From Flavobacteriales bacterium (lineage in GTDB: Bacteria > Bacteroidota > Bacteroidia > Flavobacteriales_F > PHOS-HE28), in the NCBI GenBank assembly GCA_016788285.1, contig JAEUSW010000100.1, positions 1 to 53,578 on the forward strand: a stretch of DNA of 53,578 nt, read 5' to 3'. The position numbers were made by a program, and so were the translations under genes. Below are positions 44,462 through 53,578 of the stretch, piece after piece (the first letter of the stretch is position 1; each line of letters starts with the position of its first letter). The notes beneath the pieces were generated by a model. That model ran no database searches. It saw only the letters and a list, made by a program, of their open reading frames with translations, and was not told the DNA's origin.

Positions 44462-46261
44462 ATGGGCCAATTCCTCAAGTACGTCTTCGCCTCCATGCTG
44501 GGCTTCCTGCTGGTGTGCGTGCTGCTCTTCGTCCTCCTTCTCGGTATCGTGGCCGCCGCGGGCGCCTCCTTCGGCGACAAGGCGCCCACGGTGAAGAAGG
44601 GCTCGGTACTGCATCTCCGCCTCGACGATCAGATCGTGGACCGTGGCCGCAAGGACGACCTGGAGATCGACTTCGGCCCCTTCCAAGGCGCGGGTCGCAC
44701 CGGTCTCGACGAGCTGCTGGAGAGCATCGACAAGGCCGGCCGCGATGAGCGCATCAGCGGCATCTTCCTGGAGCCCACGATGCTGAACACCGGCAGCGCC
44801 ACCGCCCAGGAGATCCGCCGCAAGCTGCTGGAGTTCCGCACCAAGAGCGGCAAGCCCATCTACGCCCACTCGGAGTTCCTCACCCAGGGCACCTACTTCC
44901 TGGCCAGCGCGGCCGACTCGGTGTTCGTGGTGCCGGAAGGCGACCTGGACTTCCGCGGCCTGCAGGCGCAGCTCACCTTCTTCAAGGGTCTGTTCGACAA
45001 GGCCGGGGTCGACATCCAGTTCATCAAGGGCAGCAACAACAAGTACAAGAGCTTCGGGGAATCGTACACCGAGACGGAGATGACCCCGGCCAACGAGGAG
45101 CAGCTCGGCGCGCTGATCGACGGCATCTGGGACCAGTACCTGGAGGCCATCGCCGCCTCGCGCCACCTGGACAAGGCCCGGCTCGACCGCATCGCCGACA
45201 GCCTCGAGATCCGCCAGGCGGCCGATGCCCATCGCCTCGGGCTGGTGGACGGCACCCTGTACCGCGACGAGGTGCTGGCGCTGATGAAGAAGCGCTTCGG
45301 CGTGGAGGACGGCAAGGAACTGGAACTCGTCTCCCTCGGCACCTACAAGCGTGCCAGCGTGAAGGGCGACGATGTGATCACCGGCACGGCGACCTCCAAG
45401 TCGAAGGTGGCCGTGGTGTACGCCACCGGCGGCATCAGCAGCGGCAAGGGCGACGAGGAGAGCATCGGCAGCGAGACCCTCTCGGAGGCCATCCGCACGG
45501 CGCGCGAGGACAGCACGGTGAAGGCCATCGTGCTGCGCGTGAACAGCCCCGGCGGCAGCGGCCTGGCCAGCGACGTGATCTGGCGCGAGATGGAACTGGC
45601 CCGCGCGGCCAAGCCGGTGGTGGTGAGCATGGGCGATGTGGCCGCCAGCGGCGGATACTACATCTCCTGCAACGCCAACACCATCTACGCGGAGCCCAAC
45701 ACCATCACCGGCAGCATCGGCGTGTTCGGCATCATCCCCAACATGCAGGAGCTGCTGAACGAGCACCTCGGGGTGACGGTGGACGGGGTGAAGACCAACC
45801 ACTACGCCGACCTGTTCGATGTGTCGCGCCCCCTGCGCGCCGATGAACGGGCCCTGATCCAGGGTTTGGTGGACCGGTTCTACGAGAACTTCAAGGCCCG
45901 CGTGGCCGAAGGCCGCAAGATGTCCGTGGCCCAGGTGGACAGCGTGGGACGTGGTCGGGTGTGGACCGGCACGGATGCCAAGCGCGTCGGCCTGGTGGAC
46001 GAACTGGGCGGGCTGGAGGACGCCATCGCCGCGGCCGTCCGAATGGCCGGGCTGGAGAGCTACCGCACCGTGGGCTATCCCGAACAGGAGGACCTCTTCA
46101 AGAGCCTGATGAAAAGCCTGAACACCCAGGCCTCGACCTATGTGGAACGCGAGGTGCTGGGGCTTGACCCCGATGTGGTGCGCCAGGCCCGTGAGCTGCA
46201 GCGCGTGAAGCAGGCCACCGGCATCCAGGCCCGCATGCCCTTCAGCATCGACGTGCACTGA
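44462..46261 (+). CDS. sppA: Signal peptide peptidase SppA, 67-kDa type
   Basis: This membrane-anchored serine protease cleaves leftover signal peptides. The 599-residue protein has an N-terminal transmembrane segment ([25 protein letters not shown], residues about 8-32) and two tandem ClpP-fold domains. The catalytic Ser396 lies in [13 protein letters not shown] and the general base is probably Lys196 in KYKSFGES, the site equivalent to E. coli Lys209. [18 protein letters not shown] and [11 protein letters not shown] are typical. The length fits E. coli SppA. ATG 44462 is chosen over an upstream ATG at 44393, which precedes the promoter box. A hairpin follows at 46281. Confidence 0.95.
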   Translation: MGQFLKYVFASMLGFLLVCVLLFVLLLGIVAAAGASFGDKAPTVKKGSVLHLRLDDQIVDRGRKDDLEIDFGPFQGAGRTGLDELLESIDKAGRDERISGIFLEPTMLNTGSATAQEIRRKLLEFRTKSGKPIYAHSEFLTQGTYFLASAADSVFVVPEGDLDFRGLQAQLTFFKGLFDKAGVDIQFIKGSNNKYKSFGESYTETEMTPANEEQLGALIDGIWDQYLEAIAASRHLDKARLDRIADSLEIRQAADAHRLGLVDGTLYRDEVLALMKKRFGVEDGKELELVSLGTYKRASVKGDDVITGTATSKSKVAVVYATGGISSGKGDEESIGSETLSEAIRTAREDSTVKAIVLRVNSPGGSGLASDVIWREMELARAAKPVVVSMGDVAASGGYYISCNANTIYAEPNTITGSIGVFGIIPNMQELLNEHLGVTVDGVKTNHYADLFDVSRPLRADERALIQGLVDRFYENFKARVAEGRKMSVAQVDSVGRGRVWTGTDAKRVGLVDELGGLEDAIAAAVRMAGLESYRTVGYPEQEDLFKSLMKSLNTQASTYVEREVLGLDPDVVRQARELQRVKQATGIQARMPFSIDVH

Positions 46262-46280
46262 GCGGGCCGGAAACAGCGAA

Positions 46281-46302
46281 GGGCCGTTCCGAAGAACGAC
46301 CC
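46281..46302 (+). terminator. Terminator-like hairpin after sppA
   Basis: GGGCCGTTC and GAACGACCC pair around CGAA with one mismatch, 20 bases after the sppA stop. No T run follows. The 138-base gap to the converging DUF2797 gene holds nothing else I can identify. Confidence 0.6.
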
Positions 46303-46399
46303 CTCGACTGCCCTAACGATCGGTCCACTGACCAAAACCTGAGGTTGGTACGGGGACACCGGGCGGCAGGTTGCAGTGCACCGGAAAAAAAAGCGGCCC

Positions 46400-47212
46400 T
46401 CAGGTCAACTCCACATGGAACCCGCTGTGGTTCCGCACGTTGAGCACGCGGCCATCGCCCCACACCAGGTATTGGCCCTTGATGGCGGCCAGCGTACCCG
46501 CCACCTCCGGTTCCTTGTCCAGGTTGATGCTCTTCACCTTGGGCGGCAGGTGGTCCACCGGGTAACGCAGCACCCACACCGCGTCATCGGGCAGGGCGTG
46601 TGACTTCAGCTCCTGCGGCAAGGCGTCCAAGGCCCGGGGGCGTGCGGCGATCAGCGCATCGGGCGCGGGATCCATCGGGCGCAGCATGGCCCGCCAGTCC
46701 GTGCGGTCCGCAAGCACGCGCTTGAGGGCCACTTCGATCAGGCCTGCGAGCTGCCGGTAGGGGGTGCGCGCGATGGGCAGGGCCTGCACAGCGCCCTGAT
46801 CGATCCAACGCACCGGCACCTGCGTGCTGCGGGTGACGCCCACCTTCACCCCGCCGGTCCAGCTGAGGTAGACGATGTGCTCCTGATCGTGATGGGCCCG
46901 TTCCCACGCCGGATCGCGCCCCTCACCCAGGTGGGCGCGACAGAGCTCGGGCCGCACGATGCACTCGGAGGCCTCCGGTGCATCGCGGAAGCAGGGAAAG
47001 CAGAACCCCTGGCCGAAGAACTTGGTCACGCTCCGCCCGCACACCACACACGTCTTGGCGCCCGTGGCCCTGATGGTCAGGGCCGCACCGACGCGCTCGT
47101 TGAGGTCCACGGCGGAGCCGCCCAACTGCATGGTGTAGCGCACCTCGCCGGCGTGCGGGGAGGTGCCGGTGACCAAGGCGGAGCTGAGCTTACGGAGGGG
47201 TCCGGCGTGCAT
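46400..47212 (-). CDS. DUF2797 family protein with Cys cluster
   Basis: The 270-residue protein matches DUF2797, whose function is unknown. It has a likely zinc site: Cys55 and Cys58 (CVVC), Cys71 and Cys74 (CFPC), then Cys84 and Cys91 and His94. The segment HIVYLSWTGGVKVGVTRSTQVPVRWIDQGA (about 112-141, in overlapping short blocks) looks like a GIY-YIG-type core, hinting at nucleic-acid contact; this is inference. It converges on sppA and diverges from the GH3 gene with a 67-base gap. Confidence 0.85.
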   Translation of the reverse strand: MHAGPLRKLSSALVTGTSPHAGEVRYTMQLGGSAVDLNERVGAALTIRATGAKTCVVCGRSVTKFFGQGFCFPCFRDAPEASECIVRPELCRAHLGEGRDPAWERAHHDQEHIVYLSWTGGVKVGVTRSTQVPVRWIDQGAVQALPIARTPYRQLAGLIEVALKRVLADRTDWRAMLRPMDPAPDALIAARPRALDALPQELKSHALPDDAVWVLRYPVDHLPPKVKSINLDKEPEVAGTLAAIKGQYLVWGDGRVLNVRNHSGFHVELT

Positions 47213-47228
47213 GTCGGCGGCAGGTCCT

Positions 47229-47236
47229 TACCTTTT
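47229..47236 (+). promoter_or_regulatory. Possible divergent promoter (TACCTTTT; TATCTTG on minus strand)
   Basis: TACCTTTT at 47229 faces the GH3 gene (ATG 47280). On the other strand TATCTTG at 47242-47248 faces the DUF2797 gene. Both depart from the exact box, so they are tentative. Confidence 0.4.
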
Positions 47237-47279
47237 CGGCACAAGATAGCCGCGCCAACGGTCCCCACCCGATCCCGAC

Positions 47280-48791
47280 ATGCCCGTCAACGCGCTGTTC
47301 TCCTTCCTGATCAAGAAGCGGCTGCAGCAGATCCATCTGTTCCGCGACAACCCGCACGAAGCGCAGCTCGAGGTGTTCCACCACCTGGTGCGCAGCGCCC
47401 GCCATACCGAATGGGGCAAGCGTCATGAATACGGCAGCGTGCGCGACCCCGATGTGTTCCGCGAGCGGGTGCCCCTGCAGGACTACAACGATGTGCGCCC
47501 ATACGTGGAGCGCATGCGCCAGGGCGAGCAGAACCTGCTCTGGCCCACGGACGTGAAGTGGTTCGCCAAGAGCAGCGGCACCACGCAGGACCGCAGCAAG
47601 TTCATCCCCGTGACGCGCGAGGCGTTGGAGGACTGCCACTACAAGGGTGGCAAGGACCTCATCGCCCTGCACTACGAGCAGTTCCCGCAGAGCAAGCTGT
47701 TCATGGGCATGAGCATGGTGGTGGGCGGCAGCAGCACCATCGAACGCCTGCGTCCCGACGCCTATGCCGGCGACCTGTCCGCGATCATCATCCGCAACCT
47801 GCCCATCTGGGTGGAGTTCCGCCGCACCCCCGCGATCGAGGTGGCGCTGATGGACAAATGGGAGGAGAAGATCGAGCAGATGGCGCGCGAGACCATGCGC
47901 GAGGATGTGCGCTGCATCGCGGGCGTGCCCAGTTGGACCTTGGTGATCCTGCGGCGCATCCTGGAGCTCACCGGCAAGCGCCACATGCTGGAGGTATGGC
48001 CCAACCTGGAACTTTTCATGCACGGCGGCGTGAGCTTCCGGCCCTACCGCGAACCCTTCGCCGCGCTGTTCCCCTCGCCCACCATGAACTACCTGGAGAG
48101 CTACAACGCCAGCGAGGGCTACTTCGCCATCCAGGACCGGCATGGTGCGGACGACCTGCTCCTGATGCTGGACTACGGCATCTTCTTCGAGTTCATGCCG
48201 CTGGACCAGGTGGGGCGCGAACGGCCGGAGACCAAGCTGCTGCACGAGGTGGAGGTGGGGCGGCAGTACGCCCTGGTGGTGAGCACCAATGCCGGCCTCT
48301 GGCGCTACGTCCCCGGCGACACCGTGCGCTTCACCAGCGTGCGCCCCTACCGCATCCAGGTGAGCGGTCGCACCCGCAGCTTCATCAACGCCTTCGGCGA
48401 GGAGCTCATCGTGGAGAACGCCGATCGCGCCATCGAGGCCGCCTGCCTCGCCCACCGTGCCGTGGTGCGCGAATACACCGCCGGGCCGATCCACCAGACC
48501 GCGACCGGACGCGGCGGGCATGAGTGGCTCATCGAGTTCGAGCGCGCTCCGGAGGACCTCGACGCCTTCATCCGTTCCATGGACACCACCCTGCGGGAGG
48601 TGAACTCGGACTATGACGCCAAACGCACCGGCGACCGCATCCTGGCCATGCCCGTGGTGCATGCAGTGCCGGAGGGCACCTTCCACGAGTGGATGAAGCA
48701 GCGCGGGAAGCTCGGCGGCCAGCACAAGGTGCCGCGCCTGGCCAACGACCGCAGCTACCTGGAACAGTTGTTGCCGCAGCCGGTGCCGTGA
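47280..48791 (+). CDS. GH3 family acyl-adenylate enzyme
   Basis: GH3 proteins are adenylate-forming enzymes; the plant members conjugate jasmonate or auxin to amino acids. The role of the bacterial ones is unknown. This 503-residue protein shows the three nucleotide motifs: SSGTTQDRSKFIPVT (about residue 98), YNASEGYFAIQ (about 278) and WRYVPGDTVRF (about 342), then GRTRSFINAFGEELI. The start MPVNALFSFLIKKRLQQ is typical. The length is normal. Its stop TGA shares its A with the ATG of the next gene, so the two are coupled. Confidence 0.92.
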   Translation: MPVNALFSFLIKKRLQQIHLFRDNPHEAQLEVFHHLVRSARHTEWGKRHEYGSVRDPDVFRERVPLQDYNDVRPYVERMRQGEQNLLWPTDVKWFAKSSGTTQDRSKFIPVTREALEDCHYKGGKDLIALHYEQFPQSKLFMGMSMVVGGSSTIERLRPDAYAGDLSAIIIRNLPIWVEFRRTPAIEVALMDKWEEKIEQMARETMREDVRCIAGVPSWTLVILRRILELTGKRHMLEVWPNLELFMHGGVSFRPYREPFAALFPSPTMNYLESYNASEGYFAIQDRHGADDLLLMLDYGIFFEFMPLDQVGRERPETKLLHEVEVGRQYALVVSTNAGLWRYVPGDTVRFTSVRPYRIQVSGRTRSFINAFGEELIVENADRAIEAACLAHRAVVREYTAGPIHQTATGRGGHEWLIEFERAPEDLDAFIRSMDTTLREVNSDYDAKRTGDRILAMPVVHAVPEGTFHEWMKQRGKLGGQHKVPRLANDRSYLEQLLPQPVP

Positions 48792-49615
48792 TGCCGCGCC
48801 TCCTTCACACCCTTGCGGTGCTGGCCGCCCTGGCGGCCCTCCACAGGCCCGTCGCCGCCCAGTCCGAGCCCCGGACGGAAGCGGTGATCGAGGGGCGCTA
48901 CGACGCCTTCACCACGGATGAGCTGGGCAACGTGTACGCCCTCCGTGGCGACGAGCTCACCCTGTTCAACCCGCGCGGCGAGAGCTGGCTGCGCAACAGC
49001 GTGAAGACCTTCGGCCGCATCGCGGTGCTCGATGCCTTCTACAGCCTGAAGCCCTTGCTCTTCAGCGCCGAACAGGGCCAGCTGGCGATGCTGGACAACA
49101 CCCTCAGCCTGCAGGGCAGCGTGATCAACCTGCCGCGGAGCGGCTTTCCGCAGGTGGTCCTGGCCTGCGCCAGCGTGCAGAACCATTTCTGGTTCTTCGA
49201 CCAGCGCGAAGGCGAACTGATCCGCGTGGACGCGCAGCTCCGGCCCGTGGCCGCCACCGGCCGCATCGACCAGCTCATCGGCCTCACCCCGGAGCCCGTG
49301 CAGATGCAGGAGCTGGACAACTGGCTGTACGTGAACTCGCCGAAGCACGGCATCCTGGTGTTCGACATCTTCGGCACCTACGCCCGCACCATCCCGCTCA
49401 CCGGGGTGGAACGGTTCGAAGTGCGCCACCGCTCGCTGTACCTGGTGCGTGCCGGGCGGTTCGAACGGTTCGACCTGCGCGCACTGGACACCACGCCCCT
49501 GCCGCTGCCACCGCTCCGCGAGGGCGAGGTGCTGCGCGACGCCCGCGTGGAGCAAGGCCGCATGATGCTCCTGCTCCCCGACCGGATCGTGATCGCCCGG
49601 CTGCCCGCGCCCTGA
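48791..49615 (+). CDS. Secreted protein of unknown function, propeller-like
   Basis: The 274-residue product has a signal peptide (residues 1-23, [20 protein letters not shown] then VAAQ). It has repeated short beta units (GNVYALRGDELTLFNPRG, NWLYVNSPKHGILVFDIFGTYARTIPL, SLYLVRAGRFERFDLRALD) that suggest a beta-propeller. The start overlaps the GH3 stop by one base, so it is probably made together with GH3. I do not recognise a named family. Confidence 0.82.
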   Translation: MPRLLHTLAVLAALAALHRPVAAQSEPRTEAVIEGRYDAFTTDELGNVYALRGDELTLFNPRGESWLRNSVKTFGRIAVLDAFYSLKPLLFSAEQGQLAMLDNTLSLQGSVINLPRSGFPQVVLACASVQNHFWFFDQREGELIRVDAQLRPVAATGRIDQLIGLTPEPVQMQELDNWLYVNSPKHGILVFDIFGTYARTIPLTGVERFEVRHRSLYLVRAGRFERFDLRALDTTPLPLPPLREGEVLRDARVEQGRMMLLLPDRIVIARLPAP

Positions 49616-49652
49616 CTTTTCCACAAGGGCGCACCGCGCATCGGGCGGCGGA

Positions 49653-49660
49653 TATCTTCG
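49653..49660 (+). promoter_or_regulatory. -7 box (TATCTTCG)
   Basis: The box lies 25 bases before ATG 49686 of the second deoxynucleoside kinase. Confidence 0.6.
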
Positions 49661-49685
49661 CCATCCCGCTTCAGCACCGCCACCC

Positions 49686-50387
49686 ATGCACATCGCGATC
49701 GCCGGCAACATCGGTTCGGGCAAGACCACCCTCACGCAGCTCCTGGCCAAGCACTACAAGTGGGACCAGCTGCAGGAGGCCGTGGACAACAACCCGTACC
49801 TCTTCGATTTCTACAAGGACATGCAGCGCTGGAGCTTCAACCTCCAGATCTTCTTCCTCAACAGCCGGTTCGAGCAGTTGCTGGAGATCCGCCGCAGCGG
49901 GCGCAGCGTCATCCAGGACCGCACCATCTACGAGGACGCCTTCATCTTCGCTCCCAACCTGCACGCGATGGGGCTGATGACCACGCGCGATTTCGAGAAC
50001 TACTTCCGCCTGTTCCAGAACATGGACAGCGCGATCATGCCGCCCGACCTGTTGATCTACCTGCGCGCCAGCGTGCCCAACCTGGTGAAGCAGATCGCCG
50101 AGCGCGGCCGCGAGTACGAGAACGGCATCAGCATCGACTACCTCAAGCGCCTCAACGAGCGTTATGAGGCCTGGATCAGCACCTACGACAAGGGCAAGCT
50201 GCTCATCATCGATGTGGACGACAACGCCTTCCACGTGAAGCCCGACGACCTGGGCAAGATCATCCAGTCCATCGACGCGGAGATCCACGGCCTCTTCCCG
50301 GCCGAGACACCCTCCACCAACGGCCACGCCAAACCCGCGAAGGCAACGACCAAGGCGCCGGCCAAGGCCGCTGCCAAGAAGCGCTGA
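49686..50387 (+). CDS. Deoxynucleoside kinase (second copy) with Lys/Ala tail
   Basis: The 233-residue enzyme belongs to the deoxynucleoside kinase family, with P-loop GNIGSGKT (residues 7-14), the substrate-site motif VIQDRTIYEDAFIFAPNLHAMG and the lid IAERGREYENGI. It differs clearly from the kinase at 43232 (DR-T-IYED versus DYSIGKS), so the two probably prefer different nucleosides. From about residue 205 the tail is Lys/Ala/Pro-rich (KPAKATTKAPAKAAAKKR), which is unusual for this family. It is followed by a small gene 3 bases later. Confidence 0.9.
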   Translation: MHIAIAGNIGSGKTTLTQLLAKHYKWDQLQEAVDNNPYLFDFYKDMQRWSFNLQIFFLNSRFEQLLEIRRSGRSVIQDRTIYEDAFIFAPNLHAMGLMTTRDFENYFRLFQNMDSAIMPPDLLIYLRASVPNLVKQIAERGREYENGISIDYLKRLNERYEAWISTYDKGKLLIIDVDDNAFHVKPDDLGKIIQSIDAEIHGLFPAETPSTNGHAKPAKATTKAPAKAAAKKR

Positions 50388-50389
50388 AG

Positions 50390-50608
50390 GTGCCGTTCGG
50401 TGAGACGCTCGTCGAGCTCATCGTGGACGCATTCGCCAACGGTGTGCTCGAAGGTCTCGTCGGCCTTTTGCGGCGGCTAGGCGCTCTCGTCAGAAGCCTG
50501 CTCATCCCCAGGCTGACCTATCGCTCAGCATTGCGCGGAAGCTGGAACAGGCGGGTGGGTGCGGTGGTCCTGTTGCTGATCATCGCAGGCGTTGTCCTGA
50601 TCACCTGA
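50390..50608 (+). CDS. Small predicted membrane protein
   Basis: This 72-codon gene starts at GTG 50390, three bases after the kinase stop. The product has an amphipathic N-terminal half (ETLVELIVDAFANGVLEGLVGLLRRLG) and a hydrophobic C-terminal segment (VGAVVLLLIIAGVVLIT, about residues 55-72). There is no recognised family. Position behind the kinase and before a strong terminator supports it, but the evidence is modest. Confidence 0.55.
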   Translation: MPFGETLVELIVDAFANGVLEGLVGLLRRLGALVRSLLIPRLTYRSALRGSWNRRVGAVVLLLIIAGVVLIT

Positions 50609-50635
50609 ACGGCGTGCGTGGCATACGACGCCCAT

Positions 50636-50674
50636 AACGGCGAACGCCGCGCCATGAGCGCGGCGTTCGCCGTT
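50636..50674. terminator. 17-bp perfect terminator, probably bidirectional
   Basis: AACGGCGAACGCCGCGC and its exact complement flank the loop CATGA. It lies between the small membrane gene (ends 50608) and the converging pyrophosphatase gene (ends 50688). It lacks a long T run on either strand. Confidence 0.8.
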
Positions 50675-50687
50675 CAGGAGCCCGGGA

Positions 50688-52928
<2,241 letters not shown>

Positions 52929-52995
52929 CTCGTTCTGTGTTGTGTATGGTCTTGTCCGTCAGCACCTTCCACCCCTGCTGGAGGGAAGAGGGCCG

Positions 52996-53003
52996 CGAAA
53001 ATA
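52996..53003 (-). promoter_or_regulatory. -7 box of hppA (TATTTTCG, minus strand)
   Basis: On the minus strand the box lies 67 bases before the hppA ATG at 52928. Confidence 0.55.
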
Positions 53004-53030
53004 GAAAAGTCCTGACGGAGTGCTGAGCGG

Positions 53031-53145
53031 TGAGCGGCGAGTCCCGGGTGGCGAGTGGATCCCAGCACCGCGACCGTGGTCGGTCCGGGCGGCATTCACC
53101 CGCCACTCGGCGCGGATGGTCTTGCGCGCAGCCACTCGCCGCTCA
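53031..53145. repeat. Inverted repeat (TGAGCGGCGAGT / ACTCGCCGCTCA)
   Basis: Two perfect 12-base arms are separated by 91 bases, with extra partial copies GGCGAGTGG near 53051 and CGCCACTCGG near 53101. It is similar in style to the GGCAGTTGG repeat at 31161. Confidence 0.6.
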
Positions 53146-53217
53146 ATCCGCAGGGCCAGTGCGCAGGCACTATCCCGCTCCGTGCACAGGGTGTTGCACG
53201 CAGGCCCTCGCCGCTCC

Positions 53218-53578
53218 TCACTTCCGCAGGTACATCACCTCCTTCACGGCGGCGATGACGCGGGCGGGGTTGGGCAGGCTGGCCTCGATCAGCGGGGGGC
53301 TGAAGGGCAGCGGGGTGTCGGCCTGATTGATGCGGAGCACCGGCGCGTCGAGGAAGTCGAAGGCGTCCTTCTGCACGCGGTAGGCCACCTCGCTGGCGAT
53401 GCTCACCATCGGGAAGTTCTCGTCCACCACCACCAGTCGGTTGGTCTTCTTCACGCTGGCCAGGATGGTGGCGGTGTCGAGCGGGCGGATGGTGCGCAGG
53501 TCGATGACCTCGGCGTTCACCCCCTCCTTCTGCAGCTCCTCGGCAGCGGCCAAAGCAACCTTCATCATCTTGCCGAAG
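53218..53578 (-). CDS. pdhB: Alpha-ketoacid dehydrogenase E1 component, beta subunit, C-terminal end (partial)
   Basis: The frame runs from the stop at 53218 to the window edge, so only the last about 119 residues are seen and the start lies outside. They form the C-terminal transketolase domain: KVALAAAEELQKEGVNAEVIDLRTIRPLD, RLVVVDENFPMVSIASEVAY and DTPLPFSPPLIEASLPNP. These fit the beta subunit of pyruvate dehydrogenase E1, but branched-chain E1-beta is similar in this part. The enzyme decarboxylates a 2-oxoacid with thiamine diphosphate. No terminator is evident after the stop. Confidence 0.9.
   Translation of the reverse strand, partial: FGKMMKVALAAAEELQKEGVNAEVIDLRTIRPLDTATILASVKKTNRLVVVDENFPMVSIASEVAYRVQKDAFDFLDAPVLRINQADTPLPFSPPLIEASLPNPARVIAAVKEVMYLRK

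Larger units (their letters stand above)
52929..53217. other. Gap between hppA and the E1-beta gene
   Basis: Besides the hppA promoter box at 52996-53003 it holds an inverted repeat: TGAGCGGCGAGT (53031-53042) and its complement ACTCGCCGCTCA (53134-53145), with related copies near 53051 and 53102. No gene is visible. Confidence 0.7.

Overview
This window is a high-GC (roughly two-thirds G+C by eye) chromosomal segment that I attribute to the Bacteroidota, most likely the order Flavobacteriales. Four things support this: promoter boxes of the Bacteroidota TAnnTTTG type, almost no Shine-Dalgarno sequences, secreted proteins with type IX secretion (T9SS) sorting domains, and families largely confined to that phylum (DUF4290, DUF6089-like barrels, GEVED domain). 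The species cannot be named from the sequence alone.

Bases 1-16000 hold the end of fusA followed by one uninterrupted plus-strand S10-spc-alpha ribosomal cluster: rpsJ, rplC, rplD, rplW, rplB, rpsS, rplV, rpsC, rplP, rpmC, rpsQ, rplN, rplX, rplE, rpsN, rpsH, rplF, rplR, rpsE, rpmD, rplO, secY, map, infA, rpmJ, rpsM, rpsK, rpsD, rpoA and rplQ. It ends at a perfect 10-bp terminator hairpin (16023-16046). There is no tuf gene between fusA and rpsJ. S4, S14 and L36 are zinc-free types.

Bases 16084-31913 carry short plus-strand units, each behind its own promoter box: a secreted glucose/sorbosone dehydrogenase-like protein with a modular tail, carA, eno, an envelope protein, a large T9SS cargo protein, a UvrD/PcrA helicase, a divergent pair of envelope/secreted proteins, a DUF4290 protein, murA and a TlpA-like thioredoxin.

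Bases 32018-41424 hold grpE-dnaJ, a small membrane protein, a fatty acid desaturase, then on the minus strand a GluQ-RS-like synthetase, tRNA-Leu(UAA), tRNA-Gly(GCC) and mutS, then on the plus strand an RNA 2'-O-methyltransferase and an outer-membrane barrel. A 526-base gene-free gap (40899-41424) follows, with tandem palindromic repeats and several hairpins.

Bases 41425-53578 hold a TPR/OmpA-like lipoprotein, the folK-deoxynucleoside kinase pair, sppA, a DUF2797 protein, a GH3 enzyme coupled to a secreted protein, a second deoxynucleoside kinase, a membrane pyrophosphatase, and the end of an alpha-ketoacid dehydrogenase E1-beta gene cut by the window.

Most of the content is housekeeping. 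I did not find a convincing new defence, mobile or biosynthetic system. The points most worth checking are very short promoter-to-start distances (possible leaderless mRNAs), a GC-shifted promoter box (TAyCTTyG), a DnaJ with only one of two zinc centres, a MurA with Asp in place of the fosfomycin-target Cys, a pyrophosphatase with a relocated gate glutamate, a recurring C-terminal module on the secreted dehydrogenase, and the palindromic repeat array near 40.9-41.06 kb.
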